Assembly: GCF_014643835.1 (NCBI RefSeq)
Contig: NZ_BMKD01000001.1
Location: 496,001-560,000, forward strand
DNA: 64,000 bases
Source: Mucilaginibacter rubeus
GTDB taxonomy: Bacteria; Bacteroidota; Bacteroidia; Sphingobacteriales; Sphingobacteriaceae
Reading direction: 5' to 3'
A program made the translations under genes and the position numbers. Position 1 is the first letter of the stretch. Every line of letters begins with the position of its first letter. Positions 35,753-45,574 of the stretch are shown in pieces. The notes under the pieces were generated by a model. That model worked only from the letters and a program-made list of their open reading frames with translations. It did no database searches and had not been told where the DNA came from.

Positions 35753-36760
35753 ATGCAAACAAAGCAAAGAGCTAATTACGGGGTGAAATCCCTCGTACAG
35801 CAAATTGTCGGATCAATCAGTAAGAATATTGACAAAGGTGTTTACCGGAAAAATGAAAAGCTGCTGTCAATAAATACATACAGCAAGCAACACGGTGTAG
35901 CAAGAGACACCATTGAAAAGGCTTACACGATACTTAAGAGCAATGGCTATATCCGTTCGGTTTCCGGAAAGGGTTATTTTGTAGTCGGTAAGCCCGATGT
36001 GCGGATCAAGGTACTTTTGTTGTTTAATAAGTTAAGCTCTTATAAGAAAACAGTTTATGATACCATCGTACGCACCCTGGGTGATAAAGCCAGGGTCGAT
36101 CTTCATATTCATCATTATAATCCCGCTTTGCTCGAGGAAAGTATAGATTCAAATTTGGGCAATTACCATTATTATGTGGTAATGCCGCATTTTTTTGATT
36201 ATAGTAACGAGCATGAATATTTAACCATTTTAAAGAAGATTCCGGTTGATCAGTTGATATTGCTGGATAAAGATTTGCCCAAATTAGGCAGGCAGTCGGC
36301 TGTATTCCAGGATTTTCGCAACGATATCTATGGGGCATTAAACGTAGTCACCGACCTGATTGCCAAATACAAAAAATTAATTATCATATATCCCGTAGAT
36401 CGCCACCATCCGCCCGAAATTAAGGATGGAATAATGCAGTTCTGTGAAGAGAAAAACAAAAAGTTTGAAGTAATAGACGCTTTTAAAACAGACGATCTCA
36501 AAAAAGGCTCCCTTTATATTGTATTGACCGAAAATGACCTTGCCGATTTGATTAAAGGTGCCAGAGCAAGTGGATATGAATTAGGGAAGGATATAGGGAT
36601 CATATCTTTTAATGAAACCGTGTTTAAAGAATTATTGGATATTACTGTTATTACAAGTGATTTTGAAGAAATGGGCAGAAAAACAGCTGAGCTAATGTTG
36701 CAAAACAAAGCCGCGGTTATTAAAAACGCCTTCAAAATAATTATCCGGAAATCGCTATAA
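35753..36760 (+). CDS. AraR-like regulator: GntR DNA-binding plus sugar-sensor domain (first)
   Basis: A 335-residue repressor-type protein. Residues about 10-80 are a GntR winged helix (QQIVGSISKNIDKGVYRKNEKLLSI, YSKQHGVARDTIEKAYTILKSNGYI, SGKGYFV). Residues 85-335 are a periplasmic-binding-protein/LacI-like sensor domain (RIKVLLLFNKLSSYKKTVYDTI; GIISFNETVFKELLDITVITSDFEEMGRKTAELM). The architecture is that of Bacillus AraR, so a sugar effector such as arabinose, rhamnose or a galacturonide is plausible. It converges with its paralogue at 36755-37786 and the two coding regions share 6 bp at their stops. The start is ATG at 35753. Confidence 0.88.
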   Translation: MQTKQRANYGVKSLVQQIVGSISKNIDKGVYRKNEKLLSINTYSKQHGVARDTIEKAYTILKSNGYIRSVSGKGYFVVGKPDVRIKVLLLFNKLSSYKKTVYDTIVRTLGDKARVDLHIHHYNPALLEESIDSNLGNYHYYVVMPHFFDYSNEHEYLTILKKIPVDQLILLDKDLPKLGRQSAVFQDFRNDIYGALNVVTDLIAKYKKLIIIYPVDRHHPPEIKDGIMQFCEEKNKKFEVIDAFKTDDLKKGSLYIVLTENDLADLIKGARASGYELGKDIGIISFNETVFKELLDITVITSDFEEMGRKTAELMLQNKAAVIKNAFKIIIRKSL

Positions 36761-37786
36761 CGAAGCCCTGAGTGTAAGGTAAAAAGGCACCTCGTAACGG
36801 CCGGTAGAACCATTTTTAATAATCTCCGCGGTCATTTTTCCCATCTGTTCAAAATCCGTTGATATCGTGGTTAAGCCATTGAGGATGATTTTTTTAAGCG
36901 GCGTTTCATTGTATGATATTACGCCAACATCTTTACCTATCTTTAATTCCGTAGCCAGGATCCTTTCAATCAAGACCACAAGGTCGTTTTCCATCAGGTT
37001 AATGAATACATCTCCTTCATGTATGGGTTCGCCTTGTATATCATGAACTACCTTGTAAGTAAACGCGTATTGGATACAAAAACTGAAAAAGCCTTTCAAA
37101 ATCTCGCCCGGAAAATAAGTGTATTCAGGAAATATGATCTTTAGGGTGTGATACTTCCTTAATTGCGGCAGGGCTTCCTCCAGGGCCTGGTAAATGTCTT
37201 TTTCAAAATTCTCGTACACGGCAGCAAAATCGCCTTTTATCCCTGGCACTAATTTATCAAGTATGATCAGTTTCTCTTTGGGTAGGGTATTAATAATATC
37301 GTGAACGTTTTCGCCGCCGTGCATAAAGTGCGGCAGGATCACATAATGAGTGTAATCGTTGCTATTATTTTGAAGCAGTTTTTTAAAAAATTCGAAGTCG
37401 TTATTGTATATATAAAAGTCGATAGCTGCTTCATGCCCAAGGCCATCAATTATGGCATCATAAACCAGCTTTTTATGAGTGCTTAGCTTGTTAAATATTA
37501 AAAACACCTTAAACTGTTGCCCGGCTTCAGTGTTTTTAATGTAATACCCCTTACCAGGTACCGAGCCAAGCAAGCCGATTGATTTCAGGTGTTTATAAGC
37601 CTTTTCGGCGGTATCACGTGATATTTCAAAGTTGCAGTTTAACTCATTAATGGATGGCAGCGTTTCGTTAATGATTAATTTCCCTTCACGTACACTTTTG
37701 ATGATTGAGTTGGCTAACTGGATGTATTTAGGGGTAGATGAATAATAATCAATATAGATGTATTCTAAAAAACGTGAAGATTTCAT
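36755..37786 (-). CDS. AraR-like regulator: GntR DNA-binding plus sugar-sensor domain (second)
   Basis: A 343-residue paralogue of the preceding regulator, on the opposite strand. The winged helix (YIQLANSIIKSVREGKLIINETLPSI, FEISRDTAEKAYKHLKSIGLL, PGKGYYI) is followed by the same sensor type (FKVFLIFNKLSTHKKLVYDAII; VISYNETPLKKIILNGLTTISTDFEQMGKMTAEII). The longest frame begins with a TTG at 37828; the ATG at 37786 (MKSSRFLEYIYID) is preferred because it fits the paralogue's length. Its promoter region faces the oligogalacturonate lyase gene, so it is placed to control that unit and itself. Confidence 0.87.
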   Translation of the reverse strand: MKSSRFLEYIYIDYYSSTPKYIQLANSIIKSVREGKLIINETLPSINELNCNFEISRDTAEKAYKHLKSIGLLGSVPGKGYYIKNTEAGQQFKVFLIFNKLSTHKKLVYDAIIDGLGHEAAIDFYIYNNDFEFFKKLLQNNSNDYTHYVILPHFMHGGENVHDIINTLPKEKLIILDKLVPGIKGDFAAVYENFEKDIYQALEEALPQLRKYHTLKIIFPEYTYFPGEILKGFFSFCIQYAFTYKVVHDIQGEPIHEGDVFINLMENDLVVLIERILATELKIGKDVGVISYNETPLKKIILNGLTTISTDFEQMGKMTAEIIKNGSTGRYEVPFYLTLRASL

Positions 37787-37823
37787 AACTATTGAACTGG
37801 CTACTGGCAAAAACTTAAAGTTA

Positions 37824-37840
37824 ATCAAATTAGGTTTGAT
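37824..37840. promoter_or_regulatory. Candidate operator: ATCAAA-TTAGG-TTTGAT dyad
   Basis: A perfect 6-bp inverted repeat with a 5-base spacer lies 38 bp upstream of the second regulator's ATG, in the divergent gap before the oligogalacturonate lyase gene. Just beside it (37849-37856, CACCTTTG) is a sequence close to the Bacteroidota -7 element TAnnTTTG on the forward strand. It could serve both directions; binding is inference. Confidence 0.4.
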
Positions 37841-38037
37841 AAGACTCCCACCTTTGCGTGTGTAAGCAGGGGAAGCTTAATAAGCAGCCAAAATAAATAA
37901 AGTGATGAATTTGTTACAATAAGAGAGTCTTTAATCAGGATGGTGCAGGACGCTGTTAGTATAAACATGCTCTAACTTTATTTATTATAAACCTCGGCCC
38001 ATATAAACCGGCCGGTAACCAGATAAATTATACTATA

Positions 38038-39297
38038 ATGATCAAGCTGCCTTACAAGATCTTGCTGTGTTCTGTTTGCGTTTCGTTGCGGCTCATTTTA
38101 CCCGTGCAGTTTTTACTTGCCCTTTCACTGGTTGCAGAGGCCCAGGAAGTAATGGAAACAGGAGGTGTCAAACCTATGCCCGCTCAATGGGTCGATAGCG
38201 AAACCTGTCATAAAGTAATCCGCCTGGTGAACCGCGAAAGTGACAACGGCAGTTTTTATTTCAACAATACGCCTTTTGTTCCTCAATTGAAGAATGAAGG
38301 CGATTTGATGGTGTTTTACGGTAAAACGGATAAGGGGGAACAGCTATTTACGGTTAATTTAAAAACGAAAAAAATAGAACAGCTAACAAACAGGACAAAA
38401 GTATCCGGCGAGATGGTTTGTGCCAAAACCCGTGAAGCCTTTTATCAAAGTGCCGACAGCATATTCGCTGTAAATGTTAACACCCACAAAACTAGATTTA
38501 TCTACGCCTTTGCACCCGATTTTAAAGGCAGGGTCGGTACTGTAAATGCCGACGGAACTTATATGGCCTGTGTTAAGGCTACCGGTGAGCAGGAACGTAA
38601 GATCCTTGCAAAATATCCCGAAAAGCATGATTTTTTTAACCGGATCTATGATGCGCATATCCAGCATACCTTGTATGTGCTTGATGTTAAACATAAAACA
38701 CTGAAACAAATACACCAGGAAAATGAGTGGACAAACCATCTGCTTTTTTCGCCTGCAGATCCTGATAACCTTTCATATTGCCATGAAGGCCCCTGGGAAA
38801 AGGTGGACCGGATCTGGAACATCAATATAAAAACCGGCGAAAACAAGCTGTTGCACAAGCGCACCATGGTCAATGAAATAGCCGGTCATGAGTTTTTTTC
38901 ACCGTTGGGCAATACTGAGTGGTTTGATTTGCAGAAACCTAAAGGGCAAACTTTTTTTTTGGCAGGTATCAACATGAAAACAGGAAAAGAAGACCGTGTT
39001 TATCAAATGGACAGGAACGAATGGTCTATCCATTTTAATGTAACTAAAGATGAGCAAACCTTTACCGGCGACGGAGGTAATTCCGGGCAGGTAGCCAAAG
39101 CACCCGATGGCATGTGGATCTATTTGTTTAAGCCTAACGGCGATCATTTTAAATCAGAAAAACTGGTAAATATGAAACATCATAATTACCATTTGGAGCC
39201 TAATGTGCATTTTTCGCCTGATGAAAAATGGGTTATCTTCAGGGCCAATTTTGAAGGTCATGAGGGCGTTTACGCTGTAGAAATTGCCAAACACTAA
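38038..39297 (+). CDS. ogl: Oligogalacturonate lyase (PL22)
   Basis: A 419-residue seven-bladed beta-propeller enzyme of polysaccharide lyase family 22, which splits unsaturated digalacturonate into two unsaturated monouronates in pectin breakdown. Signal peptide to about residue 36 (LLALSLVAEAQ), so probably periplasmic, unlike the cytoplasmic enterobacterial Ogl. Family blocks are WVDSETCHKVIRLV, the conserved HQENEWTNHLLFSPADPDNL and YCHEGPWEKVDRIWNI, and GNTEWFDL; His and Trp residues in these blocks line the manganese and substrate site in characterised members. It lies 13 bp before GH106 and forms a two-gene unit with it. Confidence 0.93.
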   Translation: MIKLPYKILLCSVCVSLRLILPVQFLLALSLVAEAQEVMETGGVKPMPAQWVDSETCHKVIRLVNRESDNGSFYFNNTPFVPQLKNEGDLMVFYGKTDKGEQLFTVNLKTKKIEQLTNRTKVSGEMVCAKTREAFYQSADSIFAVNVNTHKTRFIYAFAPDFKGRVGTVNADGTYMACVKATGEQERKILAKYPEKHDFFNRIYDAHIQHTLYVLDVKHKTLKQIHQENEWTNHLLFSPADPDNLSYCHEGPWEKVDRIWNINIKTGENKLLHKRTMVNEIAGHEFFSPLGNTEWFDLQKPKGQTFFLAGINMKTGKEDRVYQMDRNEWSIHFNVTKDEQTFTGDGGNSGQVAKAPDGMWIYLFKPNGDHFKSEKLVNMKHHNYHLEPNVHFSPDEKWVIFRANFEGHEGVYAVEIAKH

Positions 39298-39310
39298 TAC
39301 CCCAAACAGG

Positions 39311-42169
39311 ATGTCATTGATCAAAAATAAGTTAAAAATAGCTGTTGCATTCGCACTGGCAATAGGTTCGCAAACAGCGTCTGCACAAATCGGCTGGCCT
39401 GCAACTACCGAACAAACCAAGCCCTGGGCCCGTTGGTGGTGGGAAGGGAGCGCGGTAAATAAAAAAGACCTTACCTGGAACATGGAGAGCTACCATAAAG
39501 CCGGGTTGGGTGGTTTGGAAATAACGCCGATTTATGGTGTAAAAGGGCGGGAAAATGAATTTATACAATACCTGTCGCCCCAATGGGTGGATATGTTGAA
39601 GTATACGCTGACAGAGGCAAAACGGCTGAATATGGGCATTGATTTGGCTAATGCTACCGGCTGGCCTTTCGGCGGCCCCTGGGTTAATAACGAAGATGCC
39701 AGTAAAGAACTGTTCTGGAAAAATTACGATGTTAAAGGTGGCGAAAAACTAAGCGACGTCGTGGTATTTGTGCAGCAACCCTTAGTGAGGGCGGACGGCC
39801 AGGCTCTGAAGATCACCGACCTTGTTGAACCCATCAGCAGTAATAAAAATTTGCAGTTGATGGCCCTTGACCAGGTACGGTTTGAAAAGCGGATCCCTTT
39901 AACGGTTTTAATGGCTTATGATGGCAAGGGGCAGGTATTGAACCTTACCGATAACGTTGATGCAGCCGGCAAACTTAACTGGACAGCACCCGCCGGCGAA
40001 TGGAAACTTTATGCCCTTTTTCAGGGTTGGCATGGTAAAATGGTTGAACGTGCGGCTCCCGGAGGTGAGGGTTATGTTATCGATCATTTTTCCAAGCCTG
40101 CACTTGATAATTACCTTGCCCGGTTTGATCAGGCATTTAAAGGTCAGGATTTAAGCGGGATCAGGGCATATTTTAATGACTCGTACGAAGTGGATGATGC
40201 CCGCGGGCAATCGAACTTTACCCCGCTGTTTTTTGACGAATTTATTAAACGCCGCGGGTACGATCTGCGCGATCACTTGCCTGCTCTGTTTGGTAATGAT
40301 AGCAAAGAAAACAATAGCCGTATCCTGTGTGATTACCGGGAAACTATATCCGACCTGTTGCTTGATGATTTTACCAAACCATGGCATGGCTGGGCTAAAA
40401 CCAGGGGCGCTTTAATCCGCAATCAATCACACGGTTCCCCATCAAATATACTGGATCTGTATGCTGCTATTGATATTCCCGAAACAGAGGGCGATGATGT
40501 GCTGCGGTTTAAATTTGCCACATCGGCAGCACATGTAATGGGGAAGCCCCTTGCATCGTCCGAGTCGGCGACATGGCTTAATGATCATTTTCTATCGTCG
40601 TTAGGAGATGTTAAACAGGCTATTGATAAATATTTTGTAGGAGGCGTAAACCATATTTTCTATCACGGAATCAGTTACTCGCCTCAAAATGCCCAATGGC
40701 CGGGGTGGTTATTTTATGCCGCGGTACATTTTAATCAAACCAATCCGTTCTGGAATGATTTTTCAACATTAAATAAATACATAACTAATTGTCAGTCGTT
40801 TTTGCAGCAAGGAAAGCCCAATAATGATATATTGGTTTATTACCCGTTATTTGATAGCTTTTCCGAGCCGGGGGATAGGGGCCTGCTTAAGCATTATGAT
40901 GCCATGAAACCCGATTTTAAGGGGACAGACTTTGAATCCTCTGCCGAAGAAATGCTTAAACAAGGCTACACGTTTGATTTTATATCAGATAAGCAAATAA
41001 TGGATTTACAAACCTCCGGTGGTCATTTGCTTACCGGCGGTCTTAATTATAAGACTATCCTTTTGCCTGATAATAAATATATCCCGTTCGAAACCTTTAA
41101 TAAAATGGTGGATTTGGCAAAGGCCGGGGCAACAATTGTGGTGTATAAAAATCTTCCATCGGGTGTTCCGGGATATTCCGGGTTGCAGGAACGAGAAAAA
41201 GCATTTAAAACAGTGCTTGCCGGGCTTAATTTTACTGCTGAAAATAATGGTGTTAAAATTGCCAAAGTTGGCAAAGGCAGTTTTTTAATAGCAGATGATA
41301 TTGCTCCGTTGCTGGACGCGGCGGGAATAAACAGGGAAAAAATGACCGATAAGGGGCTGCAATTTGTACGCCGTACTTATGAAAATGGGAACAGCTACTT
41401 TATAACAAATAGCGGCGGTAACCAGGTTAATGGTTGGGTTGATCTATCTGTTAATGCTGCATCAGTAGTAGTATTTGATCCGATGACAAAAAGTTACGGA
41501 TTGGCTAAAAGCCGCAAGCAGGCTGATGGTAAAACCAGCGTATACCTGCAAATATCGCCCGGACAAAGCTGTATTTTACAAACCCTGCCTGTAAAAACTC
41601 AAATAGCAGCGTATCCTTATTATCAGGTTGTAGGTAATAAAGTGCCTGTTAACGGTACGTGGACACTGAGCTTTACCGAAGGTGGCCCAACATTACCTCA
41701 GCCAATAAAAACCGCAGCGCTCAAATCATGGACAGATTTAGGTGGTGATGACCTTAAAGCTTTTTCCGGAACAGGCACTTATAATATCACCTTTAAAAAG
41801 CCGGTACAAAATGCCGCTGTTTGGAAGCTTGATTTGGGAAAAGTAAATGAAAGTGCCGAGGTGTATCTAAACGGTAAAAAGCTGGCGACACTTCTCGGCC
41901 CTCAGTATATAATCATCATACCTTCAGCACAGTTAAGGACGGTTAATCAGTTGCAAATAAAGGTAGCCAACCTCATGGTTAACCGGATAATTGATATGGA
42001 TAAGAAGCATATACCTTACCGTGTATTTTATAATACCAATTTTCAATCCCATAGCCCCGGCTCTAAAGGGCCTGACGGGCTTTTTACGGCTATAAACTGG
42101 GAACCGAAGCCTTCCGGTTTGATTGGTCCGGTAACACTTGAGCCGGTTAAGCCGCTGTTTGTTAAGTAA
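39311..42169 (+). CDS. GH106 alpha-L-rhamnosidase-like protein
   Basis: A secreted 952-residue glycoside hydrolase of family GH106. Signal peptide MSLIKNKLKIAVAFALAIGS ending TASAQ. The N-terminal block WARWWWEGSAVNKKDLTWNM and LGGLEITPIYGVKG, the LANATGWPFGGPWV motif, IRAYFNDSYEVDDARG, the catalytic-region blocks (SSESATWLNDHFLSSLGDVKQAIDKYFVGG, NHIFYHGISYSPQ) and a C-terminal jelly-roll domain (AEVYLNGKKLATLLGPQY) fit the family. GH106 enzymes remove alpha-L-rhamnose from rhamnogalacturonan fragments. The frame opens at 39284 inside the PL22 gene; the ATG at 39311 starts the signal peptide. A terminator follows at 42189. Confidence 0.93.
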   Translation: MSLIKNKLKIAVAFALAIGSQTASAQIGWPATTEQTKPWARWWWEGSAVNKKDLTWNMESYHKAGLGGLEITPIYGVKGRENEFIQYLSPQWVDMLKYTLTEAKRLNMGIDLANATGWPFGGPWVNNEDASKELFWKNYDVKGGEKLSDVVVFVQQPLVRADGQALKITDLVEPISSNKNLQLMALDQVRFEKRIPLTVLMAYDGKGQVLNLTDNVDAAGKLNWTAPAGEWKLYALFQGWHGKMVERAAPGGEGYVIDHFSKPALDNYLARFDQAFKGQDLSGIRAYFNDSYEVDDARGQSNFTPLFFDEFIKRRGYDLRDHLPALFGNDSKENNSRILCDYRETISDLLLDDFTKPWHGWAKTRGALIRNQSHGSPSNILDLYAAIDIPETEGDDVLRFKFATSAAHVMGKPLASSESATWLNDHFLSSLGDVKQAIDKYFVGGVNHIFYHGISYSPQNAQWPGWLFYAAVHFNQTNPFWNDFSTLNKYITNCQSFLQQGKPNNDILVYYPLFDSFSEPGDRGLLKHYDAMKPDFKGTDFESSAEEMLKQGYTFDFISDKQIMDLQTSGGHLLTGGLNYKTILLPDNKYIPFETFNKMVDLAKAGATIVVYKNLPSGVPGYSGLQEREKAFKTVLAGLNFTAENNGVKIAKVGKGSFLIADDIAPLLDAAGINREKMTDKGLQFVRRTYENGNSYFITNSGGNQVNGWVDLSVNAASVVVFDPMTKSYGLAKSRKQADGKTSVYLQISPGQSCILQTLPVKTQIAAYPYYQVVGNKVPVNGTWTLSFTEGGPTLPQPIKTAALKSWTDLGGDDLKAFSGTGTYNITFKKPVQNAAVWKLDLGKVNESAEVYLNGKKLATLLGPQYIIIIPSAQLRTVNQLQIKVANLMVNRIIDMDKKHIPYRVFYNTNFQSHSPGSKGPDGLFTAINWEPKPSGLIGPVTLEPVKPLFVK

Positions 42170-42188
42170 TCATTTAAGGGTTTATTTC

Positions 42189-42219
42189 AAAAAGGTGGTC
42201 ATGTTGGCCGCCTTTTTTT
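42189..42219 (+). terminator. Rho-independent terminator after GH106
   Basis: Stem AAAAAGGTGG / CCGCCTTTTT (42189-42198 and 42208-42217, one G-U pair) with a 9-base loop and a 7-T run. It lies 20 bp after the GH106 stop and separates the PL22-GH106 unit from the susCD unit. Confidence 0.75.
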
Positions 42220-42339
42220 GTGTTTTTAATGTATCGGAGCAGGATACTACAGGATGGTATTATTGAAATTAACTTTTATGTTCGTTTATACAATTATAAC
42301 CCAAACTGTACCAAACAGTAAACCCCTTAATTTGATTTT

Positions 42340-45300
42340 ATGAAAAGAATTTTTATTCATTCTTGTAAAATGCTATTGCTATTACTGCTCTTTTGTGTGG
42401 CAGGAGCAAACAGTGCATTGGCACAAAGGCTTAGCATTACGGGTACTATTACAGATAGTAAGCACCAACCGGTTTCGGCTGCTTCCGTGCAAATAAAAGG
42501 CACGAAATCGGGTACTACGTCCGATATAGACGGAAAATACGCCATTAAGGCCTCAACAGGAGAGGTATTAATATTTAAATCAATCGGTTTTGATGCTAAA
42601 GAAGTTACCGTAGGCACGAACAATACCATCAATGTTAGTTTAACGGAAACCGAATCGCAACTGAACGAAGTGGTAGTTATCGGTTACGGTGCACAAAAGC
42701 GGGCTAATGTTACCGGCTCTCAGGCTACCTTCAAGGCCGATAACCTGAACGAACGCGCTATAACCCGTGTTGACCAGGCCTTGGTAGGCCAAATGGCAGG
42801 TGTAACTGTTAAGCAAACAACGGGTGTGCCGGGTAAAGCATTTAGTGTTAACGTGCGCGGCAGCGGCTCCATAAGTGCCGGTAATGAGCCTTTGTATGTA
42901 ATAGATGGCTTTCCTTTGTCTGTATCGGCAATAGGCAGCGGTGGTAGCTTTGGCTCAGGAAATCCGCTCGATAATATCAACCCAAATGATATTGAAGATA
43001 TCCAGGTTTTAAAGGATGCAGCTGCCGCGGCTATCTATGGTTCAAGGGCATCAAATGGTGTTGTTTTGATCACCACAAAAAAAGGAAAATCGGGCAAGGC
43101 TAAAATTAGCTATAGTGCTTACTATGGTTACAATGCTGCAGCCAAATATTTGCCCATGCTTAACGGCGATCAATGGATTGACAGGGCTACCGAAATGATC
43201 AATGCCGCCTATGTACTCAAATATGGCGCAAAGGGTGCAACTGCCAGTGATGATAATGCAACACGCCAGGCGATGAATGGCGGTGCCTTTAGCTCAGCCT
43301 ATATGCTCGATCCGAGATGGGCTATGCCGGGCCATCCCGGGCTGCAGTATATAGACTGGCAGAAAGCGATTGAGCAGAAAGGAGCTATGCAAAACCAGGC
43401 ATTAAGCGCAAGCGGTGGCAATGAATTTGTAAATTATTTTATTTCGGGCAACTACGCCAACCAGGATGGTTTTGTGAAAGGCCTGGGTTATAAAGCCTAC
43501 TCGGCCAGGGCCAATGTGGAAGCTCGTATTGCCAAAAACCTTAAATTAGGTTTAAACATTGCACCCACTTATTCAATTTCGCAGGACCCTGGTGTAGAAG
43601 GGAAAGACAATATTTTTCACCAGGCCATAAGCTATAGCCCTATTCAGGAAGATACGGTAGGTTTATATCCCAACGCGTTTAAGAACGGACAATATACCTG
43701 GGGCAACTCGGCAAACAGCCCTATCGCTAAATTGGAGAACAAGGTAGGACAAACCAAAAAATACCGCACATTAGGTAGCATATTTGCCGAATACGAAATT
43801 TTAAAGGGGTTGACGTTAAGAAGCTCATTGAATCTTGATAATGTTGACAATGCCACTAATAGCTACACACCGTATATCATAGCCGGTAATCTTGCTGCCA
43901 GAACATTTGATGCTGCTAAAAATCCTAATTTAACAGCTAATACTTCAGGATCATACAGCACCTTTAAAAGGCAAACCTTTGTTAATGAAAACACGCTTAC
44001 CTATAATACTACAATTCACGCAAATCATAGCTTGAGTATATTGTTAGGTCAGTCTTACAATACAGATCGTTTAGATCAGTCTTCATTATCATCAGTTGGC
44101 GGTTATACCAGCAGCGTTATCCAAACTTTAAATGCTGCCGCAGCGGTAACAGGCAGTACCTCCAGCACCAAAAGTGTGTTGGTATCCTACTTTAGCCGCG
44201 CGCAATATGCATATAAGAACAAGTATCTTTTATCCGCAAGCTTGCGTGAAGACGGTTCCTCAAGGTTTGGCGGCAATACCAAATACGGTATTTTCCCCTC
44301 AGCATCTGTAGGCTGGCGTATCATACAGGAAGATTTTATGAAAAGACTATCTGCGGTAAGCGACTTGAAACTACGCTTTAGTTATGGCGTAAATGGTAAT
44401 AACAGCATTGCCGATTACGGAAGTATTTCGCAAATAGGTTCATATGGATATGTTTTGGGTTCACCTCAGGCTTTAGCCATCGGGCAGGCACCAAGTAACT
44501 TACCAAACCCAGATATCAAATGGGAAAAATCACAAACTTATGATGTGGGCCTCGACTTCGGTTTGTTCAGCAACCGTTTAACCGGTTCATTTGACTACTA
44601 TAACAAACTAAACACCGACTTATTGCTGAATGTGCCCATCCTGCAATCTACCGGTTTCAGCAGCCAGCTGCGCAATGCAGGTTCAGTGCGTAACATTGGT
44701 CAGGAGCTGGAATTGACAAGTCGTAATTTGGTTGGCAAAGTTCAATGGAGTACATCAATTAATATCAGTCATTACAAAAATAAAATCGTAAGTCTTTACG
44801 GTAACCAGAAACAAATTATTATTCCAAACTCCTTTGATGTATCTGACGCTATTTTGCGCGTAGGCCAGCCAATAAACAGTATCTATGTAGTAAGGCAGAT
44901 CGGTTTCCTTACACAGGCCGATCTTGATAACCATGTGGCAACCTACGGCACCGGCGAAACCGTTGGTGATCCGAAATACCAGGACCTGAACGGCGATGGC
45001 GTAATAACCGAAGCTGATAAACAAATTGTTGGCCATCCCAACCCCAATTATACCTGGGGTATTACCAATACTGTACGCTGGAAAGGTTTCGATCTCACTG
45101 TTTTAGTACAGGGTCAAAATGGAGGATCTGTTTATTCCTTATTGGGTAGGGCCATAACCCGTACCGGCCAGGGCTTTACTGATAATGCTCCTGCATTTTA
45201 TGATAATCGCTGGAGATCTCCTGAAAACCAGGGTGCCGGCCGCGTTAGCAAAGCCTATTCTACATTTGGTTTCGTAGCCAATACCGATTGGTTGTATTCT

Positions 45301-45555
45301 TCAGATTATGTGAGGGTTAGAAATATCACATTAGGGTACGATCTTAAAAATATCTTTAAAACCAAAGTTTTAGGAGCAGCTCGCTTGTATGTTACGGCCG
45401 AAAACTTCTTCGGGCATGACAAATATTATGGAGGTTTCAACCCGGAGGCGCAAAACACAGCCATCAGTTCGGACAGTAACTATCCCGAAGCAGGTGATTA
45501 CGGAGGCTTGCCGCTGGCTAAATCATTGATCTTTGGGTTAAATGTTACTTTTTAA
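42340..45555 (+). CDS. SusC/RagA-type TonB-dependent outer membrane transporter
   Basis: A 1071-residue outer membrane protein. Signal peptide to residue 28 (ANSALA-Q), a carboxypeptidase-like regulatory domain (about 31-105, ITGTITDSKHQPVSAASVQIKGT), the TonB-box-like NEVVVIGYG at 109-117, the plug (about 125-245, LDNINPNDIEDIQVLKDAAAAAIYGSRASNGVVLITTKKG, the SusC signature) and a 22-strand barrel ending LIFGLNVTF. It pairs with the SusD lipoprotein 19 bp downstream to import pectin oligosaccharides, judged from the surrounding enzymes. It has no N-terminal signalling (STN) extension for sigma/anti-sigma control, in keeping with the lack of such genes nearby. Confidence 0.96.
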   Translation: MKRIFIHSCKMLLLLLLFCVAGANSALAQRLSITGTITDSKHQPVSAASVQIKGTKSGTTSDIDGKYAIKASTGEVLIFKSIGFDAKEVTVGTNNTINVSLTETESQLNEVVVIGYGAQKRANVTGSQATFKADNLNERAITRVDQALVGQMAGVTVKQTTGVPGKAFSVNVRGSGSISAGNEPLYVIDGFPLSVSAIGSGGSFGSGNPLDNINPNDIEDIQVLKDAAAAAIYGSRASNGVVLITTKKGKSGKAKISYSAYYGYNAAAKYLPMLNGDQWIDRATEMINAAYVLKYGAKGATASDDNATRQAMNGGAFSSAYMLDPRWAMPGHPGLQYIDWQKAIEQKGAMQNQALSASGGNEFVNYFISGNYANQDGFVKGLGYKAYSARANVEARIAKNLKLGLNIAPTYSISQDPGVEGKDNIFHQAISYSPIQEDTVGLYPNAFKNGQYTWGNSANSPIAKLENKVGQTKKYRTLGSIFAEYEILKGLTLRSSLNLDNVDNATNSYTPYIIAGNLAARTFDAAKNPNLTANTSGSYSTFKRQTFVNENTLTYNTTIHANHSLSILLGQSYNTDRLDQSSLSSVGGYTSSVIQTLNAAAAVTGSTSSTKSVLVSYFSRAQYAYKNKYLLSASLREDGSSRFGGNTKYGIFPSASVGWRIIQEDFMKRLSAVSDLKLRFSYGVNGNNSIADYGSISQIGSYGYVLGSPQALAIGQAPSNLPNPDIKWEKSQTYDVGLDFGLFSNRLTGSFDYYNKLNTDLLLNVPILQSTGFSSQLRNAGSVRNIGQELELTSRNLVGKVQWSTSINISHYKNKIVSLYGNQKQIIIPNSFDVSDAILRVGQPINSIYVVRQIGFLTQADLDNHVATYGTGETVGDPKYQDLNGDGVITEADKQIVGHPNPNYTWGITNTVRWKGFDLTVLVQGQNGGSVYSLLGRAITRTGQGFTDNAPAFYDNRWRSPENQGAGRVSKAYSTFGFVANTDWLYSSDYVRVRNITLGYDLKNIFKTKVLGAARLYVTAENFFGHDKYYGGFNPEAQNTAISSDSNYPEAGDYGGLPLAKSLIFGLNVTF

Positions 45556-45574
45556 TTATTTCAACATTATCAAA

